Origin: Chitinophaga pinensis
GTDB lineage: Bacteria; Pseudomonadota; Gammaproteobacteria; Burkholderiales; Burkholderiaceae_C
Direction of reading: 5' to 3'
DNA: 64,000 bases
NCBI GenBank assembly: GCA_943326015.2
Contig: CALPRQ020000009.1
Coordinates: forward strand, 28,653-92,652
Notes under the pieces: model-generated
Database searches by the model: none
The model's input: the letters and a program-made list of their open reading frames with translations, nothing else
Told to the model about the DNA's origin: nothing
Made by a program: the position numbers and the translations under genes
Part shown: one piece after another, positions 1-10,882 of the stretch
Layout: each line of letters starts with the position of its first letter
How positions within the stretch are numbered: the first letter of the stretch is position 1

Positions 1-50
1 CCGACCTTGAGCGGGTGCGCGAGATCTTCGCGGCCCGTCCGGGCCTCTGA
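1..50 (+). CDS. kdsB: 3-deoxy-manno-octulosonate cytidylyltransferase, C-terminal end (partial)
   Basis: Only the last 15 codons are in the window, read in the frame starting at base 3 and ending in TGA at 48-50. The peptide is DLERVREIFAARPGL. KdsB proteins commonly end with a 'DLERVR' helix, and kdsB directly precedes adk in many Burkholderiales, so the call rests on this short match plus context. KdsB activates Kdo as CMP-Kdo for lipopolysaccharide core synthesis in the cytoplasm. The start and catalytic part lie outside the window. Confidence 0.6.
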   Translation, partial: DLERVREIFAARPGL

Positions 51-176
51 AGTCGGCGGCGCATCGACCGCGAAACTGCGCTCCGGCGTCAGCTTGATGA
101 CAAGATGGGCGTGCTATCCTTGGCTGTTTGCCCAGCAGGGGCAGGCAACGGATAGCCACGCATCGCAGCAATTTGA

Positions 177-854
<678 letters not shown>

Positions 855-894
855 TCCACTGAGCGCACAGGCCTGAGCGGCCTGTGGCGGACTG

Positions 895-929
895 AAAAAC
901 CCCTGACGCCCGGCGTGCAGGGGTTTTTT
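895..929. terminator. bidirectional rho-independent terminator between adk and liuE
   Basis: The sequence reads AAAAACCCCTG, then a short loop region, then CAGGGGTTTTTT. An A-run precedes and a T-run follows the stem, so it can end transcription of adk on the plus strand and of the liu operon on the minus strand. Confidence 0.85.
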
Positions 930-974
930 GCTTGCCGCTGAAATCAGTCCAGCCGCGCTCCTCGACAGCTCTTC

Positions 975-1886
975 TCAGCCGCGCCGCGCCAGCAGCGCCC
1001 GCGCCACGCGCGAACCGGTAGGCCGGCCCAGCGCCGCGCTGATGAAGGCGCCGGCGTCGACCAGGGCGTCGAGGTCGATGCCGGTCTCGATGCCCATGCC
1101 GTGCAGCAGGTAGACCAGGTCCTCGGTGGCGACGTTGCCGGTCGCGCCCTTGGCATAGGGGCAGCCGCCGAGGCCCGCGACCGAAGACTGGAAGTTCCAG
1201 ACTCCCAGCTGCAGGGCCGCCAGGGTGTTGCTCAAGGCCTGACCGTAGGTGTCGTGGAAATGGCCGCTGATGTGGTCGATGTCGTAGTGCCGCAGCGTGG
1301 CTTCGATCGCACGTTGCACCTTCAGTGGCGTGCCGACGCCGATGGTGTCGGCAACGTCGACGCGCTGCACGCCGATGGCCTTCATCAGGCCGGCCAGCAT
1401 TTCGACGCGCTCAGGCGCGATCTCGCCCTCGTAGGGACAGCCGACCGTGCAACTCATGGCGCCACGCACTGCGATGCCGGCGTCCAGCGCGGCCTGCACC
1501 ACGGGGGCGAAGCGATCCATGCTCTCGGCGATGCTGCAGTTGATGTTCTTCTGGCTGAAGGCCTCACTCGCCGCGCCGAAGACGACGATCTCGTCGGGCT
1601 GGTCGGCCAGCGCGGCCTCGAAGCCCTTGAGATTGGGCGTCAGCACCGAGTAGCGCACGCCGTCGCGGCGCTCGATGCCGCTCATGACCTGATGGTTGTC
1701 GGCCATCTGCGGCACCCATTTCGGGCTGACGTAGCTGGTGACCTCGATCTCGCGCAGACCGGCAGCCTGCAGGCGCTGCACGAGTTCGATCTTGACCGCG
1801 GCAGGCAGCGGCTGCGGCTCGTTCTGCAGACCGTCGCGCGGCCCGACCTCGACCAGCCGGACGCTTGGGGGATAGTTCATGCTCAT
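975..1886 (-). CDS. liuE: hydroxymethylglutaryl-CoA lyase
   Basis: This 303-residue protein cleaves HMG-CoA to acetoacetate and acetyl-CoA, the last step of leucine catabolism. It is a DRE-TIM metallolyase: the N-terminal VEVGPRDGLQNE supplies the catalytic Arg and metal-binding Asp, GHFHDTYG supplies the metal-binding histidines, and GLGGCPYAKGATGN carries the catalytic Cys in the family signature. AGGA lies 7 bases before the chosen ATG; a second Met two codons later is possible. It is the last gene of the minus-strand acs-liuB-liuC-liuD-liuE run, 18 bases after liuD, and is followed by the terminator shared with adk. Also called mvaB in some genomes. Confidence 0.95.
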   Translation of the reverse strand: MSMNYPPSVRLVEVGPRDGLQNEPQPLPAAVKIELVQRLQAAGLREIEVTSYVSPKWVPQMADNHQVMSGIERRDGVRYSVLTPNLKGFEAALADQPDEIVVFGAASEAFSQKNINCSIAESMDRFAPVVQAALDAGIAVRGAMSCTVGCPYEGEIAPERVEMLAGLMKAIGVQRVDVADTIGVGTPLKVQRAIEATLRHYDIDHISGHFHDTYGQALSNTLAALQLGVWNFQSSVAGLGGCPYAKGATGNVATEDLVYLLHGMGIETGIDLDALVDAGAFISAALGRPTGSRVARALLARRG

Positions 1887-1904
1887 CTGGATTCCTGTGC
1901 GGTT

Positions 1905-3926
1905 TCAGGCCGGCTCGAGTTCGAGCTTGAGCAGTTCGGCACCATCGCCGACCTGGTCCCCGACCGCGTACAGCAGCTCGGCCACCACCCCGTCGGCAGG
2001 CGCGGCAATCGTGTGCTCCATCTTCATGGCCTCCATCACGGCCAGCGGCTGGCCCTTGGCGACGCGCTCGCCGGCTGCGACCATGAAGGCAACGACCTTG
2101 CCCGGCATCGGCGCGGTGAGACGCCCGGCCTCGGCGCCGCTGTCGCCGGCATGCGCCAGCAGGTCGATCTCGACCAGCTGCGCGGCGCCCTGCGGCGTGA
2201 AGACCTCGACCCGTTCGCCGTCGAGGTAGACGGTGGCCCGGCTGCGCTGCGCGCCCAATGTGATGTCCAGCGCCCAGTCGCCGCCCTGGCGCGGCGCGAA
2301 TTGCAGCGGCCCCGAGACAGCCTGGGCGCCCTCGCCCACGGTCAGCTGCAGCGCGGCGTCGCGGTGATAGGACAGCGTGGCGGCCACGCGCTCGCCGAGG
2401 TAGTCGAAGGCGAAGCGGCGTGCGAAGACGCCATGGCTGCGCCAGCCGTCGGTCTTGCTGAAAGGATCATCGCCTTCGGCTGCGCGCTCGGCCAGCAGGG
2501 TCTGCGCCACGGCAGCAGCGATGGCGAGCGGCCTGCCGACCTCATCCTGGCCGAACAGCACGGCACGCTCGCGTTCGATCAGCGCGGTGTCGAGGTCGGC
2601 GCCAGCGAACGACGGGCTGCGCACGACGCGGCGCAGGAACTGGACGTTGGTCGACAGGCCCACGATATGGGTCTGGGCGAGGGCCTCGTCGAGCCGGGCC
2701 AACGCCTGCTCGCGCGTGTCGCCCTGCACGATCAGCTTGGCCACCATCGAGTCGTAGAAGGGGCTGATTGCGTCGCCCTCGCGCACGCCGTCGTCAAAGC
2801 GTACCGGTGCGATCTGGAAGCTGTCGTGCGCGGGCCTGCGGTAGACGTCGAGCCGGCCGGTGGCCGGCAGGAACTGACGCTCGGGGTTTTCGGCGCAGAT
2901 GCGGGCCTCGATCGCATGGCCACGAATCTGCAGCTGGTCCTGGCGCAGCGGCAGCGGCTCGCCAGCGGCCACGCGCAGCTGCCACTCGACCAGGTCGAGC
3001 CCGGTGATGGCCTCGGTCACCGGATGCTCGACCTGCAGCCGGGTGTTCATCTCCATGAAGAAGAAATTCATGTCGCCACCTTCACGCTGCTCGACGATGA
3101 ACTCGACCGTGCCGGCGCCGACATAATGCACCGCGCGCGCTGCCGCGACCGCCGCCAGGCCCATCTGGGCGCGCAGCTCAGGCGTCAGCCCCGGTGCAGG
3201 GGCTTCTTCGAGCACCTTCTGATGCCGGCGCTGCACCGAGCAGTCGCGCTCGAACAGGTAGACGATGTTGCCCTGCTGGTCACCGAAGACCTGGATCTCG
3301 ATGTGGCGCGGGCGCTGCACGTATTTCTCGATCAGCACCGCATCGTCGCCGAAGCTGTTGCGGGCCTCGCGCTGGCAGGAGGCGAGCGCGGCGGCGAAGT
3401 CTTCGCTGCGGTCAACCGCGCGCATGCCCTTGCCGCCGCCACCCGCGCTGGCCTTGATCAGCACCGGATAGCCGATGTGATCGGCCTCGGCCTGCAGCAG
3501 CGCGGGGTCCTGGTTGGCGCCATGGTAGCCGGGCACCAGCGGCACGCCGGCTCGCTCCATCAGCTGCTTGGACTCGGCCTTCAGGCCCATGTCCTTGATC
3601 GCGGAGGGCGGCGGCCCGATGAAGACCAGTCCGGCATCGGCACAGGCCTGGGCGAATTCCTCGTTCTCGCTCAGGAAACCGTAGCCGGGGTGGATGGCCT
3701 GGGCACCGGTGGCCTGGGCGGCCTCCAGGATGGCCTGCCAGCGCAGATAGCTTTCCTTGGGCGAGCTGCCGCCGATATGGATGGCCTCGTCGCAAGCCGC
3801 GACATGCTTGGCGCCGGCGTCGGCGTCCGAATAGACCGCGACGGTCTTGACGCCGAGGCGACGCGCGGTGGCGGCGACGCGGCAGGCGATTTCGCCACGG
3901 TTGGCGATCAGGATTTTCTTGAACAT
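1905..3926 (-). CDS. liuD: methylcrotonyl-CoA carboxylase, biotin-carrying alpha subunit
   Basis: This 673-residue subunit performs ATP-dependent biotin carboxylation and carries biotin for carboxylation of 3-methylcrotonyl-CoA. It has an N-terminal biotin carboxylase domain (about 1-445: KILIANRGEIACR, the ATP-grasp GGGGKGMR, EMNTRLQVEHPVTE), a linker region, and a C-terminal biotinyl domain with the AMKM biotin-lysine site near residue 637. The length matches MccA. AGGAGA is just upstream of the ATG. Propionyl- or geranyl-CoA carboxylase alpha subunits look similar; the adjacent liuB, liuC and liuE favour methylcrotonyl-CoA. Confidence 0.95.
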   Translation of the reverse strand: MFKKILIANRGEIACRVAATARRLGVKTVAVYSDADAGAKHVAACDEAIHIGGSSPKESYLRWQAILEAAQATGAQAIHPGYGFLSENEEFAQACADAGLVFIGPPPSAIKDMGLKAESKQLMERAGVPLVPGYHGANQDPALLQAEADHIGYPVLIKASAGGGGKGMRAVDRSEDFAAALASCQREARNSFGDDAVLIEKYVQRPRHIEIQVFGDQQGNIVYLFERDCSVQRRHQKVLEEAPAPGLTPELRAQMGLAAVAAARAVHYVGAGTVEFIVEQREGGDMNFFFMEMNTRLQVEHPVTEAITGLDLVEWQLRVAAGEPLPLRQDQLQIRGHAIEARICAENPERQFLPATGRLDVYRRPAHDSFQIAPVRFDDGVREGDAISPFYDSMVAKLIVQGDTREQALARLDEALAQTHIVGLSTNVQFLRRVVRSPSFAGADLDTALIERERAVLFGQDEVGRPLAIAAAVAQTLLAERAAEGDDPFSKTDGWRSHGVFARRFAFDYLGERVAATLSYHRDAALQLTVGEGAQAVSGPLQFAPRQGGDWALDITLGAQRSRATVYLDGERVEVFTPQGAAQLVEIDLLAHAGDSGAEAGRLTAPMPGKVVAFMVAAGERVAKGQPLAVMEAMKMEHTIAAPADGVVAELLYAVGDQVGDGAELLKLELEPA

Positions 3927-3937
3927 GGCTTGTCTCC

Positions 3938-4717
3938 TCAGGCCAGCCAGGAAGGCTGGCGTTTTTGCAGGAAGGCCTGCACGCCCTCCCTGCCCTCGGT
4001 GCTGGCGCGGATGTCGGCGATGGCCTCGACGGTCGAGGCGATCAGCGCGGCGTCGATCTCGCGCTGCGCGACATCCTGCAGCAGGCGCTTGCAGGCGCGC
4101 ACGGCGGCCGGGCTTGCGTTGAGCAGCGCCTTGACGACCGCATCGACCCGGCTGTCGAGCTGCTCGGCCGGCACGACCTCGTGCACGAAGCCGATGCGGT
4201 GTGCCTCGGCGGCGTCGAAGCGCTCGGCGCTCAGGCAGTAGCGGTGCGCGGCGCGCGGTCCCATGGCGCGCATCACGTAGGGGCTGATGGTGGCCGGCAC
4301 CAGGCCGAGCCGGGTTTCACTCAGGCAGTAATGCGCGCTGTCGGCACTGATCGCGATGTCACAGCAGGCCACCAGGCCCATGCCGCCGGCATAGACATCG
4401 CCCTGCACGCGGGCAACGACCGGCTTGGGACAGTGGTAGATCACGCGCAGCATCTCGGCCAGGCGCGCCGCGTCAGCCAGGTTCTGCTCGCGGTCGTAGT
4501 CGGCCATGCGGCGCATCCAGTTCAGGTCGGCGCCGGCACAGAAGGCCGGGCCTTCGGCGGCCAGCACGATGGCGCGCACGTCCTCGCGTGCCCCGAGTTC
4601 AGTGAAGGCCTGCGTGAGTTCGGCGATCACCTCGTCGTTGAAGGCGTTGCGCAGTTCGGCGCGCGTGAGCGTGAGGGTGGCGCGTTGCGCCTCGACGTTG
4701 AGGGTCAGATTGGTCAT
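3938..4717 (-). CDS. liuC: methylglutaconyl-CoA hydratase
   Basis: This 259-residue crotonase-family enzyme hydrates 3-methylglutaconyl-CoA to HMG-CoA, between the carboxylase and the lyase. Oxyanion-hole segments are visible as FCAGADLNWM and YAGGMGLVACCDIAIS, and a Glu-rich catalytic region follows. The ATG at 4717 is used; an in-frame GTG immediately upstream (4720) is the alternative. It starts 7 bases after the liuB stop and ends 11 bases before liuD, so the genes are probably translated from one mRNA. Crotonases are broad in substrate; the assignment depends on the neighbouring genes. Confidence 0.92.
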   Translation of the reverse strand: MTNLTLNVEAQRATLTLTRAELRNAFNDEVIAELTQAFTELGAREDVRAIVLAAEGPAFCAGADLNWMRRMADYDREQNLADAARLAEMLRVIYHCPKPVVARVQGDVYAGGMGLVACCDIAISADSAHYCLSETRLGLVPATISPYVMRAMGPRAAHRYCLSAERFDAAEAHRIGFVHEVVPAEQLDSRVDAVVKALLNASPAAVRACKRLLQDVAQREIDAALIASTVEAIADIRASTEGREGVQAFLQKRQPSWLA

Positions 4718-4724
4718 CACGGCC

Positions 4725-6332
4725 TCACATGCGGAAGATGCCGAACTGGGTCTCGGGGATCGGCGCGTTCAGGCTGGCGCTCAAGCCCAGCGCCAGCACG
4801 CGGCGGGTGTCGGCCGGGTCGATCACGCCGTCGTCCCACAGCCTGGCACTCGCGTAATAGGGGTGGCCCTGCTCCTCGTACTGCTGGCGGATCGGCGCCT
4901 TGAAGGCTTCCTCCTCCTCGGCGCTCCACTGGCCGCCCTTGGTCTCGATGCCATCGCGCCGGACGGTCGCCAGCACGCTGGCGGCCTGCTCGCCGCCCAT
5001 CACGCTGATGCGCGCGTTGGGCCACATCCAGAGGAAGCGCGGCGAGTAGGCGCGACCGCACATGCCGTAGTTGCCGGCACCAAAGCTGCCGCCGATGATG
5101 ATGGTGAACTTGGGCACCTGGGCGGTCGCGACCGCCGTGACCATCTTGGCGCCGTTGCGCGCGATGCCCTCGTTCTCGTACTTGCGCCCGACCATGAAGC
5201 CGGTGATGTTCTGCAGGAACACCAGCGGGATCTTGCGCTGGCAGCACAGCTCGATGAAATGCGCCCCCTTCAGGGCCGATTCCGAGAACAGGATGCCGTT
5301 GTTGGCGATGATGCCGACCGCCATGCCCTCGATATGCGCGAAGCCGCACACCAGCGTGGTGCCGAAGCGCGGCTTGAACTCGTGCAGCTCGCTGCCGTCG
5401 ACCAGGCGCGCGATGATCTCGCGCACGTCGAAGGGCTTGCGGGTGTCGGTCGGGATCACGCCGTAGAGTTCGTCGGCCGGGAACAGCGGCGCGCGCGGCT
5501 CGCGCAGCGCCATCGCGGTCGGCTTGGCGCGATTCAGGTGACCCACGGCCTCCCGCGCCAGGCTCAAGGCGTGCAGGTCGTTCTGCGCCAGATGGTCGGC
5601 CACGCCTGAGAGCCGCGTGTGGACGTCGCCGCCACCGAGGTCCTCGGCGCTGACCTCCTCGCCGGTGGCGGCCTTGACCAGCGGCGGGCCGCCCAGGAAG
5701 ATCGTGCCCTGGTTCTTGACGATGATGGTCTCGTCGCTCATCGCCGGCACATAGGCGCCGCCCGCCGTGCAGCTGCCCATGACGACCGCGATCTGCGCGA
5801 TGCCCTGCGCGCTCATGTTGGCCTGGTTGTAGAAGATGCGGCCGAAATGGTCGCGGTCCGGGAACACCTCGTCCTGGTTCGGCAGGTTGGCGCCGCCCGA
5901 GTCGACCAGGTAGATGCAGGGCAGCCGGTTCTGCTCGGCGATCTCCTGCGCGCGCAGGTGCTTCTTGACCGTCAGCGGGTAATAGGTGCCGCCCTTGACG
6001 GTGGCGTCGTTGCAGACGACCATGCAGTCGATGCCGGCGACGCGGCCGATGCCGGCGATCAGGCCGGCGCCGGGCGCATCGTTGCGATACATATTGAGCG
6101 CGGCCAGCGGCGCGACCTCCAGGAAGGGCGTGCCGGGGTCGAGCAGCATCTGCACGCGCTCGCGCGGCAGCAGCTTGCCGCGCGCGAGATGCTTGGCGCG
6201 CGCGGCGTCACCGCCGCCCTGCGCGATCTGCTCGATGCGCAAGCGCAGGTCATCGACCAGGGCGCGCATCGCCGCCGCGTTGGCCTGGAAGTCCGCACTG
6301 CGCGGATTGAGTTGGGTACCGAGTATGCTCAT
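4725..6332 (-). CDS. liuB: methylcrotonyl-CoA carboxylase, carboxyltransferase beta subunit
   Basis: This 535-residue subunit transfers the carboxyl group from carboxybiotin to 3-methylcrotonyl-CoA and pairs with LiuD. It has two crotonase-like carboxyltransferase halves. Visible segments include [19 protein letters not shown] in the N-terminal half, and [20 protein letters not shown] and [20 protein letters not shown] in the C-terminal half, all characteristic of MccB. The length is normal. It follows the acyl-CoA synthetase by 36 bases in the same direction. Confidence 0.95.
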   Translation of the reverse strand: MSILGTQLNPRSADFQANAAAMRALVDDLRLRIEQIAQGGGDAARAKHLARGKLLPRERVQMLLDPGTPFLEVAPLAALNMYRNDAPGAGLIAGIGRVAGIDCMVVCNDATVKGGTYYPLTVKKHLRAQEIAEQNRLPCIYLVDSGGANLPNQDEVFPDRDHFGRIFYNQANMSAQGIAQIAVVMGSCTAGGAYVPAMSDETIIVKNQGTIFLGGPPLVKAATGEEVSAEDLGGGDVHTRLSGVADHLAQNDLHALSLAREAVGHLNRAKPTAMALREPRAPLFPADELYGVIPTDTRKPFDVREIIARLVDGSELHEFKPRFGTTLVCGFAHIEGMAVGIIANNGILFSESALKGAHFIELCCQRKIPLVFLQNITGFMVGRKYENEGIARNGAKMVTAVATAQVPKFTIIIGGSFGAGNYGMCGRAYSPRFLWMWPNARISVMGGEQAASVLATVRRDGIETKGGQWSAEEEEAFKAPIRQQYEEQGHPYYASARLWDDGVIDPADTRRVLALGLSASLNAPIPETQFGIFRM

Positions 6333-6368
6333 CGGGGGCTTTCTATTTCGGATCGTTCGCGGGTGGCC

Positions 6369-8096
<1,728 letters not shown>

Positions 8097-8134
8097 GTTT
8101 GTCTCCTGCTGTCGCTTTGGGTTCTTGTGCAGCC

Positions 8135-8188
8135 ATGGTAGGCAGGCAGAACGATTGGCGTGTGCCACAATGGTTGCAATTCATGCCA
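8135..8188 (-). promoter_or_regulatory. acs-liuBCDE promoter with AraC-type direct-repeat operator (site A)
   Basis: Read on the minus strand: TGGCATGAATTGCAACCA, three bases, then a second TGGC exactly 21 bp after the first (plus coordinates 8185-8188 and 8164-8167). A -10-like TACCAT (8135-8140) begins 27 bp after the second TGGC and 39 bp before the acs start codon. The proximal half-site overlaps the -35 position. Sites B and C have the same layout. It also lies upstream of the araC-type gene, so it may autoregulate that gene. Confidence 0.8.
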
Positions 8189-8205
8189 TCCCGGCACCCC
8201 TTCCG

Positions 8206-9306
8206 ATGCCCCTCACCAGCGCACCTCCCAGCCACCCCGAGGGCGGCCAGCAGCAGTCAGCCAGCCTCCGGCAGGCGGGCCAGGCCGTCACGCCGATGGC
8301 CTTCGTCCAGGCGATTGCCTGGGCTTATTCCATCCGTGGGCTGGACCCGGCAGGGGCCTTTTCTGCGGCACAAATCCCGCCAGACCAGATCAGTGATCCG
8401 GATGCCCGCATCACCGCGCTGCAGATGGAACGCCTCTCGGGCCATGCGATGCGCGAGCTCGACGACGAGGCGCTGGGCTGGTTCGGCCGCCGCCTGCCCT
8501 GGGGCAGCTATGGCATGCTGGCGCGCGCCTCGCTGGGCGCGCCCACGTTGAGGCGGGCGCTCAAGCGCTGGTGCCGCCACCACGGGCTGCTGACCGATGA
8601 CATAGCACTGCAGGTGACAGAAGCCGACGAAGTGGCGGAAATCACCCTGGCGGACCCGCGCGTCCCGCTGCCGACCCGCGAGTTCTGCCATGTCTCGGTC
8701 TTGCGCAACATCCACGGCCTGGCCTGCTGGTACAGCGACTCGCGCATCCCGCTGCTGGGGGCCAGCTTCAGCTTCGCGGCACCGCCGCATCGCGACAGCT
8801 ATGCGGTGCTGTTCCCGGGGCCGGTGCAGTTCGCAGCCGCGCAGACCGCGATCCGCTTCGATGCGCGCTATCTCGACCTGCCGCTGCGCCGCGACGAGGC
8901 CGCCATGAACCAGCTGCTCAAGAACGCGCTGCCGCTGATGGTCCAGTCCTACCGGCGCGACCGGCTGCTGATCGAGCGCGTGCGCCAGTTGCTGCGCAGC
9001 CGGCCGCAGGACACGCACAACGCCGAGGGACTGGCCGCTCTGCTGCATGTCTCGCCGCGCACGCTGCACCGCCAGCTGCACGAGCTCGGCAGCTCGCTGC
9101 AGGCGCTCAAGGATGCGGTGCGGCGCGAGCGCGCGATCGAGCTGCTGCTGCGTACGCAAAAGCCCAACAAGCAGCTGGCCGAAGCCACCGGCTTCACCAG
9201 CGAAAAGAGCTTCATCCGGGCCTTCCGTGGCTGGACTGGGCAGACGCCGACGGAATACCGCCAGCAGCACCGCGAACTCGCCCCGCTTCGCTCCCAGCCG
9301 GACTGA
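8206..9306 (+). CDS. AraC-family transcriptional regulator with arabinose-binding-like N-domain
   Basis: This 366-residue protein has an N-terminal ligand-sensing domain of the type found in many proteobacterial AraC relatives (about residues 30-220, including MERLSGHAMRELDDEALGWF) and a C-terminal AraC/XylS DNA-binding domain (about 270-355: two HTH units, including LLHVSPRTLHRQLHELGSSL and LAEATGFTSEKSFIRAFRGWTGQTPTEYR). The reading frame stays open upstream to 7990. The ATG at 8170 would lie inside operator site A, so 8206 is preferred, but no strong ribosome site decides between them. It sits between the acs-liu operon and liuA and is the obvious candidate for binding sites A, B and C, probably as an activator. 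Confidence 0.88.
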   Translation: MPLTSAPPSHPEGGQQQSASLRQAGQAVTPMAFVQAIAWAYSIRGLDPAGAFSAAQIPPDQISDPDARITALQMERLSGHAMRELDDEALGWFGRRLPWGSYGMLARASLGAPTLRRALKRWCRHHGLLTDDIALQVTEADEVAEITLADPRVPLPTREFCHVSVLRNIHGLACWYSDSRIPLLGASFSFAAPPHRDSYAVLFPGPVQFAAAQTAIRFDARYLDLPLRRDEAAMNQLLKNALPLMVQSYRRDRLLIERVRQLLRSRPQDTHNAEGLAALLHVSPRTLHRQLHELGSSLQALKDAVRRERAIELLLRTQKPNKQLAEATGFTSEKSFIRAFRGWTGQTPTEYRQQHRELAPLRSQPD

Positions 9307-9389
9307 GGACGGCCTGCGCTGAAGCTCGGCTCGACAGGATCAGCGGGCTGGAAGCAGCGCTTGCGCAGACCTGCCGTTATCCCGTTGGC

Positions 9390-10571
9390 TCAGGCGGTCT
9401 CGGCGAACAGCTCGCGACCGATCAGCATGCGGCGGATCTCGCTCGTTCCCGCGCCGATCTCGTACAGCTTGGCGTCGCGCCACAGGCGCCCGAGCGGGTA
9501 CTCGTTGATGTAGCCGTTGCCGCCGAAGAGCTGGATGCCGTCACCTGCCATCCTGGTGGCCTGCTCGGCGCACCACAGGATGACGCTGGCGCAGTCCTTG
9601 CGCACATGGCGGGCGTGGCCGTTGCCGAGGCTGTCCAGGTTCTTGCCGATCTGGTAGCAGAAGGCGCGACCGGCCTGCAGCACGGTGTACATGTCGGCGA
9701 CCTTGGCCTGCACCAGCTGGAACTCGCCGATGCTCTGGCCGAACTGCTTGCGGTCGTGGATATAGGGCACGACGTTGTCCAGCACCGACTGCATGATGCC
9801 GATCGGACCGGCCGCGAGCACGGCGCGCTCGTAGTCGAGCCCGCTCATCAGCACCTTGACGCCCTGGTTCAGGCCGCCCAGGATCTGCGAGGCCGGCACC
9901 TCGACATTGTCGAACACCAGCTCGCCCGTGTGGCTGCCGCGCATGCCGAGCTTGTCGAGCTTCTGTGCCACCGAAAAGCCCTTCATGCCCTTCTCGATGA
10001 TGAAGGCGGTGATGCCCTTGGCGCCCAGCTCCGGATCGGTCTTGGCGTAGACCACCAGCGTGTCGGCGTCGGGGCCGTTGGTGATCCACATCTTGCTGCC
10101 GTTGAGCAGGTAGTAGCCGCCCTTGTCTTCTGCGCGCAGCTTCATGCTGACGACGTCCGAGCCCGCGCCGGGTTCGCTCATCGCCAGCGCGCCAATATGC
10201 TCGCCGCTGATGAGCTTGGGCAGGTACTGGCGCTTCTGCTCCTCGCTGCCATTGCGCTTGATCTGATTCACGCAGAGGTTGGAATGCGCGCCGTAGCTCA
10301 GGCCCACGCTGGCCGAGGCACGGCTGATCTCTTCGAGCGCGATCATGTGCGCGAGGTAGCCCATGTTGGCGCCACCGTATTCCTCGCTCACCGTGATGCC
10401 GAGCAGGCCCAGCTCGCCCATCTTGCGCCAGAGGTCCATCGGAAACTGGTCCGTTCGGTCGATCTCGGCGGCGCGCGGCGCGATCTCGGCCTGGGCGAAG
10501 TCGCGCACGGCATCGCGCAGCGCGTCGATGTCCTCGCCGAGCATGAAGTCGAGTCCTGGAATCTGTGTCAT
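9390..10571 (-). CDS. liuA: isovaleryl-CoA dehydrogenase
   Basis: This 393-residue FAD-dependent acyl-CoA dehydrogenase oxidises isovaleryl-CoA to 3-methylcrotonyl-CoA, passing electrons to electron-transfer flavoprotein. Family features are [17 protein letters not shown] (FAD/substrate loop), [18 protein letters not shown], and a C-terminal [19 protein letters not shown]. The catalytic Glu of the isovaleryl-CoA branch is seen in [14 protein letters not shown] (helix G) rather than at the usual late position. AGGAGA precedes the ATG. It converges with the araC-type gene (83 bases between ends) and is expressed from its own promoter with operator site B. Confidence 0.96.
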   Translation of the reverse strand: MTQIPGLDFMLGEDIDALRDAVRDFAQAEIAPRAAEIDRTDQFPMDLWRKMGELGLLGITVSEEYGGANMGYLAHMIALEEISRASASVGLSYGAHSNLCVNQIKRNGSEEQKRQYLPKLISGEHIGALAMSEPGAGSDVVSMKLRAEDKGGYYLLNGSKMWITNGPDADTLVVYAKTDPELGAKGITAFIIEKGMKGFSVAQKLDKLGMRGSHTGELVFDNVEVPASQILGGLNQGVKVLMSGLDYERAVLAAGPIGIMQSVLDNVVPYIHDRKQFGQSIGEFQLVQAKVADMYTVLQAGRAFCYQIGKNLDSLGNGHARHVRKDCASVILWCAEQATRMAGDGIQLFGGNGYINEYPLGRLWRDAKLYEIGAGTSEIRRMLIGRELFAETA

Positions 10572-10611
10572 CTCTGTCTCCTGGTCTTGTTGTGGTTAGC
10601 GGTTGCCTGAA

Positions 10612-10665
10612 ATGTTACGCAAGCCCGGCCCAGGCCATGCGCCAGATTGGTTGCAATTCGCGCCA
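10612..10665 (-). promoter_or_regulatory. liuA promoter with AraC-type direct-repeat operator (site B)
   Basis: On the minus strand, TGGCGCGAATTGCAACCA is followed by a second TGGC 21 bp after the first (plus coordinates 10662-10665 and 10641-10644), then a -10-like TAACAT (10612-10617) beginning 27 bp after the second TGGC. The -10 is 41 bp from the liuA start codon. Over 30 bp it matches site A at 24 positions. Confidence 0.8.
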
Positions 10666-10706
10666 AGCACTGCCGGCTTGCCGCCTATCAACCTTCAGCC
10701 ACCGGA

Positions 10707-10760
10707 TGGCAGGAATTGTTACCTGAATGGCAGATATTTTCAGGCCGTGCTGCCTACCAT
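10707..10760 (+). promoter_or_regulatory. Bug-gene promoter with AraC-type direct-repeat operator (site C)
   Basis: On the plus strand, TGGCAGGAATTGTTACCT (10707-10724) is followed by a second TGGC at 10728-10731, again 21 bp on. TACCAT at 10755-10760 again begins 27 bp after the second TGGC. The match to sites A and B is weaker in the middle, but half-site spacing and -10 distance are identical. The leader to the Bug ATG is about 120 bases. Confidence 0.7.
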
Positions 10761-10882
10761 GCCCAGACCCGCAGGCGAAGCCCGCACAGAAGACTGGCAG
10801 CATCTGCAGGTACAAAAAAAGCCGACGGCCCACTGTCTCACCGACAGCAAGCCGCGGACCACAACACAACAGGAGACAAGAC

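Larger units (their letters stand above)
10572..10882. promoter_or_regulatory. 311-base divergent control region between liuA and the Bug gene
   Basis: This gap holds two divergent promoters of the same design: site B for liuA and site C for the Bug gene, 41 bases apart. From 10761 to the Bug ATG is an untranslated leader of about 120 bases, with a possible short hairpin (ACTGTC...GACAGC near 10832-10850) and a clear AGGAGA ribosome site at 10871-10876. No credible ORF was seen in the gap; those predicted there read through the leader into the Bug gene in other frames. Confidence 0.6.

Noticed and set aside
1101..4241. Plus-strand 1046-residue open frame over the liu genes
   Set aside because: It is antisense to liuE, liuD and liuC, which have strong family motifs. 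GC-rich codons keep the opposite strand open; the peptide has low-complexity His/Ala/Gly composition.
8170..9306. Longer AraC-type protein starting at 8170
   Set aside because: That ATG lies inside operator site A, and the extra residues show no conserved features; 8206 was preferred, although not proven.
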